A program made the translations under genes and the position numbers. Positions 1 through 10,724 of a DNA stretch of 64,000 nucleotides are shown here, one piece after another; position 1 is the first letter of the stretch, and each line of letters begins with the position of its first letter. Origin of the DNA: Favolaschia claudopus (Eukaryota > Basidiomycota > Agaricomycetes > Agaricales > Mycenaceae); contig JAWWNJ010000166.1 of the NCBI GenBank assembly GCA_037176885.1, positions 124,001-188,000 on the forward strand, written 5' to 3'. The notes under the pieces are model-generated. The model saw only the letters and a program-made list of their open reading frames with translations. It was not told the DNA's origin and made no database searches.

Positions 1-2349
1 GAGAAAGAACTTTGGCTCACCATGTACATCGGGGACGCGGGGAAGTACCCTAAGATTTCCGGCCACGCGCTCGTATCCACAACACGGAGACCTTTGACAC
101 CGCGCACGTTGAAGTCTCCGTCCAATACGGCTTGAGGGTCTATATTCCCGACGTAATGATTAGCATGTCAAACCAGGTTCGAATAAACACATACCATCGT
201 CTGGCCCAATCGCAGCCGTACAGCAAGCGTGGTGCGCTTCCAACATTAATTAATTAGCCCCAACTTGTTCGAAATCCATGACAGCACAAACCCTCACCGA
301 AAACATTCTCCAAAACATAATCATCCAAATCCTCATCGCTCGTCACATTCACACCCGGAGACACTTCCCGCTTGAGGTACTTTTGAATATCAGCATTCCC
401 ATTGATCACCGCCCTCCACCGCTTCACCGCCTCCCGCAGCGCAACGATATCCACCTGTCCACCAGGTCCTTGGAACCGCATCTTGTTGATGTCTAAGAGA
501 TCTTGCGGGTGCGAGCCGGTGAGCCGGACGTAGCCTTTTGATGAGGATTTGGCTTTGAGGTTGACGACGGTTAGGACGTTGTGGGTGTTGGCTGCGATTA
601 CGCTGATGCCTTGATGTTGCGCATTATATATCGAGTCAGCGAAATTCAAGGTGCAGTATTTGAAAATTACCGTGTTGGAACCCAGAAAACTGGTTGGACG
701 CAAAGTATGTGTCGATATCTGCCTCGAGAGTGGTGGAACCAGCGGAGGTGGATAGGGCCTCGCCGATTGAGTTGGCGTCGGTGAAGTTGGAGTTGAATTC
801 CCACCATGCAGGGACCTCGTCGTTATCTGTGGTTCAAGTCACGAATTAATTGCAAAAAAAGAATGAGCATGGACTCGGAGAGTTTTGAGCGCTTACCTTG
901 CAAATTCGAGCCGACTCCCGGGAGATGAACCACGGTGCGGATACCAAACTGCTTGAGTTGAGCCCGATCGCCGATACCCGAAAGCTACGACAATATGAAG
1001 ATTGTTTTGTACGGTTCGTTCAACGAGGAGACTGTACCATGAGCTGGACAACAATCAATTAGCTAAAGCTATGATGTTTTTCGGTGAAAAGCAACGCACC
1101 AATTGCGGAGTCTGAAACGCCCCACCGCTCACAATCACCTCGCGTCTCGCAACGATCTCCCTCTCATCCAACCTCTGCTTCCCAGCGAACCCCTGCGCAA
1201 CAGGAAGCTTCGCTCCAGCCGCAACAGCCACACCATACGCAGTGACCTTCTTGCCGCTAGATTCGCAAAGCAAGACTCTAGTCGCCAGCGTATTAGTCAT
1301 TATTGTGAGCTTGCTTTTCGGCACATGCGTGAGCCGGTCGCGGATGGAGGAGCGGGTGAAGTCGGTGTCGCCGGTCCAGAGCTGGAGACTGTGTGCGAAG
1401 TGCGGGAGGGGGACGCGGGAGTTGATGTCTCCGCGGAGGGGTCCGGCTTCGTGGATGATGGCGTCGCCGATGGCTTGCCATTGGGGGTCTAACATGAGAT
1501 CAAATGGGTGAGATTCTGTATACTGGTAGCTAGATAGATAGAGGAATAAAATACTTACCCGTCGAGCTGAAATTCATCGGGCCGCGAATGGTGTTTATAT
1601 ATCCGTCGAATCCGTGGTCGGGGTTGGGAGGCGTGAGATAGAGGTTACGTTCGACTCGGGCCCAGTAATTTTGCATGTTGTCTCGAGACCAGGATGAGTC
1701 GTTGAATGTTTGCGCGAGGTTGTCGAAAGTCTCGTGAAGACCGCCAATGCTGTTTTCCCCGGCGTTGTGGATCTAGGAAGGTTGAACAGCGATTCAAAGG
1801 TGAATGAAGATTAGGCGTCGACTTACTGTGCATCCTCCGATTCCTGCAGAACGAGGATACCTTTTAGATTGCTTGGATCAGCGGGGAGGGGGAGGGATAG
1901 TAGACGGGCTGCTCACCAGACGTCGTTGCGTTGAACAGGAAACCCCGGAGGATATTCCTTGACTCTATAATCCAGGTCGATTTTAGGATCTGAGCAACGG
2001 CACTGTTAGCTGCTGTGTGAGATCTGGCGCTTCGGTGAGAAACATACCGTCGATAGCCGACCACGCAGTGAGCAGAGACGTCGTATTGACGTTACTGCTT
2101 TCGTCCACACCCGTTTCAATAAGAGCAACTGTATGGCGGTTATCTGGGAAGAAAGAAAACGACAAAGCGGGAGGGGCACAAACCTGAATACCCATTTTCT
2201 GCGAGTCTCGCTGCAACAGGGCCACCACCAGCACCGGACCCAACGACGATGTAGTCGTATTCACTGTGTGCAGTGCTGGAGCATTTTCGAAGAGCGAAGG
2301 CGGATGCCGAAGATAGAAGAGTTAAGAAAGCGGCTTTGAGAAAAATCAT
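1..2349 (-). CDS. GMC oxidoreductase, secreted, 3' end cut by window edge
   Basis: FAD-dependent glucose-methanol-choline family oxidase or dehydrogenase; enzymes of this family in wood- and litter-decay fungi oxidise alcohols or sugars and often supply H2O2. I start it at the ATG at 2349 because a hydrophobic signal-peptide-like stretch begins there (IFLKAAFLTLLSS). The FAD ADP-binding motif VGSGAGGGPVAARLAENG follows, split by an intron before VALIETG. Later exons give YPRSAGIGG, the second GMC signature region VSGGAFQTPQL, LSGIGDRAQL and HLPGVGSNLQ. The C-terminal block has HHACCTAAIGPDD, an intron at 140-194, then VVDTSAWPEILGYFPASPMY. The stop lies beyond base 1. Introns are about 50-60 bases; a 6-base exon at 1038-1043 is needed to join QTPQL to LSGIGD. 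Reading frames are open across all exons inspected. The family is clear; the substrate cannot be told from sequence alone. Confidence 0.9.
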
Positions 2350-4300
2350 TGTTGAGGTACTTCGAGATGACAATGGAAAAACACTCACTGTATTTATAAG
2401 AAGGAGCAGAAAATATTATTCGGGCATAAAGCTTCGATTTTGACGGCTATTTCGGATGTTGGACGATCATGGTAGACCGTGGCGGTGCAAAATGCAGTCA
2501 AATCGCGATGGTAAATCAAGTCCACTTGGTTTCCGTAGGTTTCCGTCCAACTTGACGGTTATTTCGGGAGAAGTTTATCCTGCAACGTCACGATGATTAC
2601 TGACTGGGCTGAGCTCGTCTCCAAAAGCAGAAGTTACCGCGAGGGAGGCTGATGCGGCGGTTAAATTGACTTATTCGAGATTCATTCTCGGTGAGGGTAC
2701 GACTCCGACGAGTGAGCATTGCGCGCGCTGCTTATGCGCCGCGTCATGTCGATTCGGAGCTCTATGAGCCTTGCACACTTGGAGGTGGCTGGCCTGCCAG
2801 TGCAACAGTGGAACATTGTTGTGATTGGAGCGGAGGCTGCTGATTTGATGTTTTTGGTCGCGACGAAGTTCAAACTCCAGGTTTATACCTCAGCAGAGGC
2901 TGGTTACCTACGTAGACGATATTCGTCATGTATGAACATATTCCGCTAAATTGTTTCCGAAGGCTTACCGATCGTGCTTTCGCATTCATGGAAGAAAGAC
3001 GAAGCTCACGCAAGTCACTTTTTGACTGGAAAGACCGGAAAATGCTGATGAAATTTGACTTCAGCGTTCTACTAGGTTGCTAGTCTTCTCGAGCCATGGC
3101 GACCTGGGCCATGTGCCCGTGCGTCTGCGTCGTGCGCCGAACGTCACGTCGACGAAAAACACTTAGAGGCTAGAGCCTGTCGAGCTACTTATTTGACCGC
3201 AACATAGATCCGATACTTCGCCACATAGAGTTACAGCCTCAAAGGTCGTTGTTTCCAAAACAGAACAAAAATGTCCGGCACTGAGAGCGTCGGGGAGGAT
3301 GATGTGGGAAGGAAAGGGAAGGCGTCGTCACAACGGTCACAGGCGTGCGTGACTCCCTGCAAACAACCCACCAGTGACCACCACACCGGCACTTCTCGTT
3401 CTGAATTCGAGGGCTATCCAGCCATGCTTATCTCCGCTACGCAATAGTTCTGCCTTAACTGTCAGACCTGCTCTACCTTGCGCCAGCAATGCCACCAATG
3501 ACTTCAAGCTGAAAGTTATCGCGAAATACTGTATCCGGCTCCAAATCAAAGGAATATCAACTGCTGTTTAAGAGACTCGGAGGTTTGTTTGTGGGATTGG
3601 AACTAGGTGTGAGCTTGTCGTTAACAGTGACTTTTGCCGGATATTGAAGATCTCCACTCAGAGGGTTGGAGTCTGAATATTTCGCCGTGAAAATTTTAAA
3701 AGTGACACCAGAAGCGGTACGATTCGTGGCCCTCTTGTTCTTTTTTCAGCTTTGGGCTTATGCTGAGCAGATGCGGCCTCTCACTCCTTCGGCAAAGCTC
3801 GTCCATGGTACTTCCTCCTCCTGCGACGAGCTTGGTGTCTCGAGTGCACTACCCCAACCTCACTCTCACCAGCCCTCTCTCCCATATATGTTCCGTCTAC
3901 GCACCGACAGCTAGCGACTATAGTCGCAATCGATGACTGGGCATGAGCATCCGGAAACGCCAATCCTTGTTTCCAGCGCTGACGGCGGCGGTAACTGATC
4001 GCTGCTTCTCTTTCATGCTTGAACAGGAGGACGGGCACCACGACCGTTGCTGACATAGGGGCAGAATGCGCAGGAAACCCAACGGACACCTCCCAGGGAT
4101 CCTCGAAATCCGCAAGACCGCCTTATCACGCTTAGTCATTATCCCGATGAAGAAGGTCTCTCACTTTTGGAGTATTCCGAGGTACGCCGCTCGTCGTACT
4201 GCATTACGTGTACCTTCGACTCATCGCATTCCAGGGGAACGCTTATGATGAAGGAACCCTTTCCTGGAATGCATCCAACACATGCATCTCTCAAATCACA
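2350..4300. other. No defensible gene
   Basis: Upstream of the GMC gene and the old yellow enzyme remnant. Only short open frames without family motifs are present. One 57-58 codon frame starts at 3271 on the plus strand, after a run of A, and ends at 3445; it shows no recognisable domain. I see no RNA gene or repeat here. Confidence 0.4.
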
Positions 4301-5686
4301 ATGTCTGCCACGGCCTCTTCGTCCAATCTCTTCCGGCCTATCAAGGTCGGCAAGCCGTGAAACACCAAGTCGTCCTAGCCCCGATGACACGTCTCCGCGC
4401 CGACGCCAACCACGTCCCGTATCTCCCTCTGGTCGCCCAATACATACTTCACTCAGCGGGTTCGTCGACCTGGGACGCTGCTCCTGACCCACGCGACGAT
4501 CATCGCAGCCCGTGCTGGCGGCGCCACTCACGCCCCGGGTTCTATACACAAGACCAGCTTGCTGCATGGAGACAGGTGCGTAATTCGTGCGGCTCCTCGA
4601 GCGCGATACTGACTGAAGTGTCCCACAGGTCACCGACGCCGTACACGGTAAACCATCCTTCATATTCAGCAAGGAGGTGGCGCTCGGGCGGGTCGCGAAC
4701 AGCTGCAGACGGGGGATCTATCGTTCCCTACGTCCTCGCGTCGAACGTCCAGCTCACTGACATGGACGTTCCTCCGCACCCCCTCACCGTACCTGAGATC
4801 AAGGAGTACGTCGATCTCTTTGCGAATAACGCTATTAAGGCAGGTGAGTGTCTTCGATCTGTAGCTTTTCGAGCTGCATCTAACTGTTTTCAAGGTTTCG
4901 ATGGTGTCGAAATGCCTGGAACGTCTGCTTGATAGCCATTTGCATATCGGTCGTCTCACACGCGCCTCTTCAGCTGCCAACGGCTACCTCATCCACCGAT
5001 TCCTCCACGACGAGGTAAACAATCGCACGTATGAGTACGGCGGCAGCACGCTTCCCCCTCGGAATCGTTGGCGGTGCTGTCGTTGGGACTATCGGCGCCC
5101 AACGGACGGCCATTCGTTTCAGCCCGTGGATCAGATCCAGGGTGCGTCTGTATCCTGCTTTACCTTCCACGCGACATCGGACTCACGACGTGCGCTAGAC
5201 ATGGCAACGACCCAATCACCACCTCCTCCTATGTGATCTCCTGTCGTTGGGGCTATCGGCGCCCACCCAACGGACGGCCATTCGTTTCAGCCCGTGGATC
5301 AGATCCAGGGTGCGTCTGTATCCTGCTTTACCTTCCACGCGTTATCGGACTCACGACGTGCGCTAGGCATGGCAACGACCCAATCCCCACCTCCTCCTAT
5401 GTGATCTCCCAACTCGCTCAGTGCCATCCCGACCTGGCATACCTCCACCTCGTGGAACCGCCCATCGTCGGAGCGTTCTCTAGCGACGAAGACTCTGTTG
5501 GCGCACACGTGTCACGAATCCAATGAGAGGCCGTGTGCTGCCTGGGCATCGCGTCGACTCGTCCAAGCCGGTGGCTACACCCGCCAGACGGCGCTCGAAA
5601 CGGCTGAAGAGAGTATGCTACAGCCCGACTTGGTGACGCGAATTGAGAAGGACATAGTTTATACGCCATACGACCGCTTAACGTGA
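4301..5686 (+). pseudogene. Old yellow enzyme (NADH:flavin oxidoreductase) pseudogene
   Basis: Remnant of an FMN-dependent ene-reductase of the OYE family, which reduces activated C=C bonds with NAD(P)H. The start reads MSATASSSNLFRPIKVGKP and then meets TGA. The next block, VKHQVVLAPMTRLRADANH, lies one frame away. GTLLLTHATIIAARAGG and GFYTQDQLAAW are again in different frames. Further OYE blocks follow: QLTDMDVPPHPLTVPEI, GFDGVEM, NGYLIHRFLHDEVNNRT, YEYGGS, IRFSPW, PDLAYLHLVEP and the end LVQAGGYTR..PYDRLT. In intact relatives the block after GFDGVE contains HGAN, which is broken here. There are at least three frameshifts and an internal duplication, so it cannot encode a working enzyme. 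Some intron borders are still recognisable (for example 4842-4894). It is probably an old decayed host gene; sequencing error could explain one shift but not all. Confidence 0.82.
5077..5409 (+). repeat. Tandem duplication of about 164 bp inside the OYE remnant
   Basis: Copy 1 is about 5077-5240 and copy 2 about 5241-5409. Each starts at CTGTCGTTGGG and ends at TATGTGATCTCC, with a few substitutions and a 4-base length difference after GGCGCCC. The unit spans the RFSPW block, an intron and the start of the next exon of the enzyme. Confidence 0.85.
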
Positions 5687-6011
5687 TTCCACCCCACGCG
5701 GATATCCTCCCTACTGACCATCCCTTCGCCGTCTGAAAATCGGTGGGTCAGACTCGTGGTCATCAATCGTATACTCCGTAGTGTGTATGACTGTGATATA
5801 AAGATCTTTCCTTCCATTCTCTGAGCAGAATCATTGACACAAGTGCGGTCTTATTCAAATTGATCGAAGAGCCACAGTTTTTGTGGACTGGTATACATGC
5901 ACTCAATATAGACCAGTCATTTCATACGCAACAAAACTTCAAGAAATTATAAAGTCATGGTCCAAGACGATTATCTGGGTGTTAACTGCAATATAATGCT
6001 TCGCCCGTCCG
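5687..6011. other. Short intergenic spacer
   Basis: Lies between the 3' end of the OYE remnant and the stop of the F-box gene, which face each other. It must hold the 3' ends of both transcripts. I see no gene or repeat. Confidence 0.5.
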
Positions 6012-7706
6012 TCAGCATACTCTAAGATCAAACCCATCTGCGCACACAGGCGCCAGCTGCTGTTCGATGGGTTTTCTGTGCTCCCCACTCAGGAACGGGA
6101 ACAAAGCGCGAAGAGTTTTGAGATTTGGGCAAGGCGTTGCGCTGCCACCTGCGTAATGCGAAAGTGAATCCAGCAGCTTCACAAAGCTATCCGGACACAC
6201 AGGCGAATCCCGGGTCTCCCAGGCATCCACGGCTAGGATACGAAGATGGGGAAGTCGAAGAAGAGGTTGAGATGGTGATGGTGCGTAGGTGAGGCTTTCG
6301 TATAGTTCGGTTTTGCATGGACAGCACTCAACGACGAGTGTTTCCAGAGTTGGAACTTCGGCGAGGAGAGGGTAAATTGGGTCGGTACTTGTGGTGTCCA
6401 ATCCGCGAAGGTTGAGATGGAGGAGGGCGAATTTGGAGTTCTTCCTCAGATCTACCAGGACAGGAAGAAAGTTACAACGCCTCGTCTCGATAGTCAACGA
6501 CTGGAGGTTCGGAAGCGACACGCATTCGAGGATATCGCAAACATGGCGAGCACTGGATGAGATGGAAAGTTCCCGAAGGTCCGAGAGCGTACAGATCTCG
6601 GGAAAAACTTTCCGTTGGCCGAGTCGGTTGGCCACGTCCTCCGCGTCGTCGATGAGTTCAGAGAAGGCGGCTATTTCTAGCGCTTCGCATTGGCAGAGGA
6701 TGGTGCGGGCCTCATCAGCGAAGATTTCGACAATGATAGTCAACTTCCTCAATCGATTCCAAGGGAAATCTGGCCATCCAATCGCGTAAGACCGGGGCCC
6801 AAACGGCGCGTACGGAGGTTCGTCGTCGTCGTAATCGATCCATAATTCCTTTATGTTGGGCGCGGCGTGAAAGACTGTGAGCAGGTCTTCGAAGCAGAAG
6901 CACTCTGAGCCGAAGACCGTGATACTGAGCGACGAAAGGATGGGGAATTCGGGGTTGTGGCATTCGAGAAAATCATTGAAAAAGAAGTCATCGGATGTGA
7001 AATCCATACAGAGACTCTCCAATCTCGCCGCCACGCTTCTGATAGCGTCTATGGATGGTTTGTCGTTGAACAGCTCCCGCATCACCTCATGAGTGTAACG
7101 ATCAGGGAAAACGAGAGGCTGGTTTAGATTGGCGGGACTGGATTCAGAAACGAGATGCGGCACTTCTTCCCCGTTATCATCGGAACCCTGGGAGCTGCTG
7201 TCGTCCATAGCCACTACGGTAGAAACATGGAGAGATAGAGGAAGATCTCGAGAGAGGTCGAGGAGATGCCGAGTGACTGCAGCGTTACACGGTCTCAGCG
7301 CCCACGTGCTGAAGTGCATCTTGGTCCAGAGTTGAGGCATTTCGCGAGATATGGTGCGCCAACGGGAGCACACTTTCCCGAGAGTGATGAGTGTATGCGA
7401 GTCTTCATCGCAAATGCGGTGCCAGCAATCCTCGCGACAGAGCATGAAGATATGACTGAGCAACTCGGGCGGGAAGCGGCGAAGCGGGGAGGAAAGACCG
7501 TTTATGAGACTCAAAAATTGTTCGAGGAATTCAAGGTATTTGTCGTAGGACAACGCAACGTCGACGTCGGGGAGTTCGAGAGGGGACTCGGCCACCAGTG
7601 AGCTACACGCAAGCAAACGCTGGTAAAAGAGACGAATCTGGGCGATATCGTCTGGAGAGGGTGGGTCATTGCTGCGAAGTACGCGCATCATTGTGGCGAA
7701 GTCCAT
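6012..7706 (-). CDS. F-box protein with leucine-rich C-terminus
   Basis: A 564-residue protein in one exon. F-box proteins are the substrate-receptor subunits of SCF ubiquitin ligases, with the F-box binding Skp1. The F-box is at about residues 73-130: SSPLRRFPPELLSHIF, then a basic and aromatic stretch ending KVCSRWRTIS and PQLWTKM, the usual agaricomycete form. The N-terminal 70 residues look helical. From about residue 210 onwards leucine-rich segments recur (LSSLSITVFG, LRKLTII, LRELSISS, LQSLTIE, LHLNLRGL), consistent with an irregular leucine-rich repeat domain that would bind the target. Many near-identical genes of this type occur in mushroom genomes, so the target cannot be guessed. 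No frame break was seen. Confidence 0.9.
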   Translation of the reverse strand: MDFATMMRVLRSNDPPSPDDIAQIRLFYQRLLACSSLVAESPLELPDVDVALSYDKYLEFLEQFLSLINGLSSPLRRFPPELLSHIFMLCREDCWHRICDEDSHTLITLGKVCSRWRTISREMPQLWTKMHFSTWALRPCNAAVTRHLLDLSRDLPLSLHVSTVVAMDDSSSQGSDDNGEEVPHLVSESSPANLNQPLVFPDRYTHEVMRELFNDKPSIDAIRSVAARLESLCMDFTSDDFFFNDFLECHNPEFPILSSLSITVFGSECFCFEDLLTVFHAAPNIKELWIDYDDDEPPYAPFGPRSYAIGWPDFPWNRLRKLTIIVEIFADEARTILCQCEALEIAAFSELIDDAEDVANRLGQRKVFPEICTLSDLRELSISSSARHVCDILECVSLPNLQSLTIETRRCNFLPVLVDLRKNSKFALLHLNLRGLDTTSTDPIYPLLAEVPTLETLVVECCPCKTELYESLTYAPSPSQPLLRLPHLRILAVDAWETRDSPVCPDSFVKLLDSLSHYAGGSATPCPNLKTLRALFPFLSGEHRKPIEQQLAPVCADGFDLRVC

Positions 7707-8278
7707 CTTTGTGGTGATGAGCCACGGCTATACCATACAGTACAGATTCCGACGGCGCACCTAGGCAGAATTTTTTCGAAGACCGACGTGGATGACACTT
7801 GGTGGGGAGGGTTGAGGGAAGCAGATAGCATACTTGAATCATATTCCGCTCTAATAAGAATCAGAGAACAAAGGCTCAAAGTAATACAAAGCAAAGTGAG
7901 GCAAAGTGGCGTTGCCTGTGTGACGTGACACGGCCGAGTCACTGACGGCTTTGGCTTTTGTTCTTTCTTATCTTTCACCAATCTTTCACCCTGCTTTCAA
8001 GTTTCCCCTCTGGCCCTCCTCCTAGTTTTCCGCCTTTTCGCCGTTGCCATGCAAGTGAACCCGGGAATGAACCTTGTATTCATACATTCTCTATTGGCGG
8101 CTCAACTACCGAGATACGGAGCCTTATACTGTAGAGTACTGAGGTTGCTTTTCTTCGCAAAAATGAATGTATTGGCACAGTACTAGCGGAAACATGTGAA
8201 GCCACCTGGGCCCACAGCCTTATTTACTTAGTATCCCGATCCCAAGGGCCGCGAATCCGTATCGCAGTGTCTTTCGGG
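7707..8278. other. Spacer between F-box and NACHT genes
   Basis: Holds the promoter of the F-box gene and the 3' end of the NACHT gene, both on the minus strand. No coding or repeat feature was recognised. Confidence 0.45.
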
Positions 8279-10724
8279 TTAATGCGAGAAATACTCCGGA
8301 TGAATGGCATGTAAAGACTCGAAAGACCCGTCAACGTTGGATAACGGAGAGAGTTTGTGCGGCATTGGGATAGGAAATTCCGGGTATGCTTTGGAAGCTT
8401 CCGAATATTGTGGAGGTGGTGGAGGAGGAGGTGCGTATCCCTGGTAGATGTGATCCATTACCGAATGGCCGGCAAGTATATGCGGAATGCTCTGGAGGGT
8501 ATCCCGAATCTTCTCGGAAAAGAAGCCCTCGCTCTCTGAGCCTGACTCGTCCGCTGCCTCCAGGGCAAGTGTGTTACTCGACTTTGGTTTCGAAAGCAGC
8601 CTTCGCATGCGATCCGCCGGACTCTTGATGCGAGCGCTGGTGTTCTTAATGAACGTAGCCGCAAAAGCTGCCCATGCAAAATCGCCTTCCGATTTCTTCA
8701 ACAGCTTTTTGCACATTCTGTCGTTCCACTTCAACCCAGCAACAGCGGACAACTCGTTCTCAAAAAAATCCTCCATATCTTCCGCGTTCGACTTTTCGTC
8801 AATCAGCGTATCCATAGCAGACCAGGCAATAGCTGGCTTGCCCTCGAAAGCTTCGCGAATTTCCTCGGTCGCACGAGCAGTAACGAGGAAGCGGAAATTG
8901 CGCGGAAGCTCTACGATGCGCGATGAGAGGAGAGCGAGAACGGTCCGTCGAGCAGCAGCGTCTTCGATGGCGTCGAGTGCATCGATCACAATGACGACGG
9001 GACCGAAATATAGGGTTCCGGGTCCCTGGGCAGGTTTGAGGATAAATTCTTCGTATTGCTCTTGGATAGAGCTGGTTCTGCGAACAGCACGCCGCCCACT
9101 GATGACCTGCTTCAAGGACATGGTCCATTCGGTGTCAAGATCGGCGAGGTCGCGGGTGATGGTGGTGAAGAGCCAGTCGGCGCGGCGTTCGGGTTTGTCC
9201 CTGAGAAAGAAGAAGGAAGACCCCAGTCGGCGTAGCTCGTTAAATCTTCGCGAAACGGTGTGTGCGATGGCAGACTTTCCGGTGCCTTCAGCCCCGTTGA
9301 GTAGCAGCACGCGTGGAGTGTCGTCGGCAGTGTTGTTGACCCAGGAATAGATCTTCTCGAATACTTCTTCGCGTGTGCCTTCAAGACATTGCTTTCCGAG
9401 ATCGAAGCGAGCGGAAGCATAAGGAAGATCATCTAGATCCCCCGCTATTGCTAGAAATTGATTTAGCCAAAGGCAAACGTTATGTATGAAATATAGAATT
9501 ACCAATACGATCGACCTGCTCCGCAATTCGCATTACTGCAATTTCGGTATTGAGGGCAGAACCGTGAAGAAACGAAGTTTTGAGCTCCGTAAACTTCTTC
9601 TCGTATTCTGCGATTTTACCGGTTATCGCACTCCCCGTCAAAATAGTAGCGGCGGTACGGCCCACTTGCCAGGTGAGTTAGCGCAAGCTAAATCATGGTA
9701 ACAATGAACCAGTGTCTCACCAAAACTCTTTTGCTTCGTGTAATCCCGGATAAAGTAGGCACATTCGGTGGTTTGTAGCGTCAAGAGTTTGATGGTCCCT
9801 CGATGTCCTTCAAGAGCAGACATCTTCAAGCTGTTCAAAAATTGATAGACCTCCGAAGTAATTTTGATAAGTTGGCGAAACCGATCGTCTCGATCCTTCT
9901 GAGCAATCACGACCTGGCGAAAGAAAAATCAGCATAGAGCTCAAGCCATGCAATACTCGGATTGGTTTACCTTCTGTGCCATGGTCAGGACGCCGACTGC
10001 GAACTTGGCGTATGGATGTATCTTTGAATCATTGTCAGTATGAAGCCGATGCTGTCAAAGGAACACGCACTTCGGAAAACCGGGTGATTAAATTGGTAAA
10101 TTTATCGACATGTTGGAGCAAAAAACTGAAAGCTTCCGACATATCGTCAATGTGACCCAACTTGAAAACGTCTTCAGCGAGTTCTGGACTAGCATATGCG
10201 GCGTTCTTGGCATTCAGAGCGGCGCCTGGGATATGGACGGGAGATAAAGCCATCGCCATCGCGGCCTGGATGCCGGTACTGACGCCGATAGAACCGAATT
10301 TGTTTGATTGTCGGTGGGGAACAGAGGGGGCATTTGAAGGAAGCAGTTGGCATCGAAAACTTATGGTTACTGGCGCGGTACCAGCCTCTCGCAGTCGCCG
10401 TTTGACCACTGTAAGTAGAAGAAAAATCAATGGGGTATTAAGAAGGCATAAGACGGGGTGAAATTAACCTGTGTCGCTCGAAACATCCTGCTCCTCCATT
10501 CTCTCCTCGACCCAACCCAATGATGTTTCTGGTCGAACACGATGAGTTGCAATGAGGGTAAACCTTATAATGCTTCTTGACGCTATGTCACTGGAAAAGC
10601 ATGATGGGATCCAAATGGAATCGAGAAGGGCTAGACACGGGAGAGACTCACAAATGAAACTCATCGCCCCATGAAACCGAACCGGAATTTGCGATAGCGA
10701 TAGAGGTGCTCTCGACGTCGTCAT
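8279..10724 (-). CDS. NACHT/STAND P-loop NTPase, short C-terminus
   Basis: Six exons (10469-10724, 10071-10408, 9971-10021, 9721-9913, 9503-9664, 8279-9450) join without a frame break to 723 residues. The helical N-terminal part contains HPYAKFAVGVLTMAQK at the 51-base third exon and a Leu/Lys-rich heptad region (KIAEYEKKFTELK), as in fungal STAND proteins. The nucleotide-binding domain has Walker A GAEGTGKS at residues 386-393 and Walker B VVIVIDALD at about 485-493, followed by a FRFLVTAR sensor-like segment. After about residue 600 there is a low-complexity tail with a run of seven prolines; no WD40, ankyrin or TPR repeats follow, although most family members carry such sensors. STAND proteins are signal-transducing switches, in fungi often tied to non-self recognition and cell death; that role is inferred here. 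The first exon is the least certain part. Confidence 0.85.

Noticed and set aside
8487..9350. 287-codon plus-strand open frame
   Set aside because: It is the antisense of the NACHT gene, whose frame carries the Walker motifs.
10591..10651. Intron-like segment with GTGAGT and CAG in the first NACHT exon
   Set aside because: Its 61-base length would shift the frame to a stop, whereas reading through keeps the frame open.
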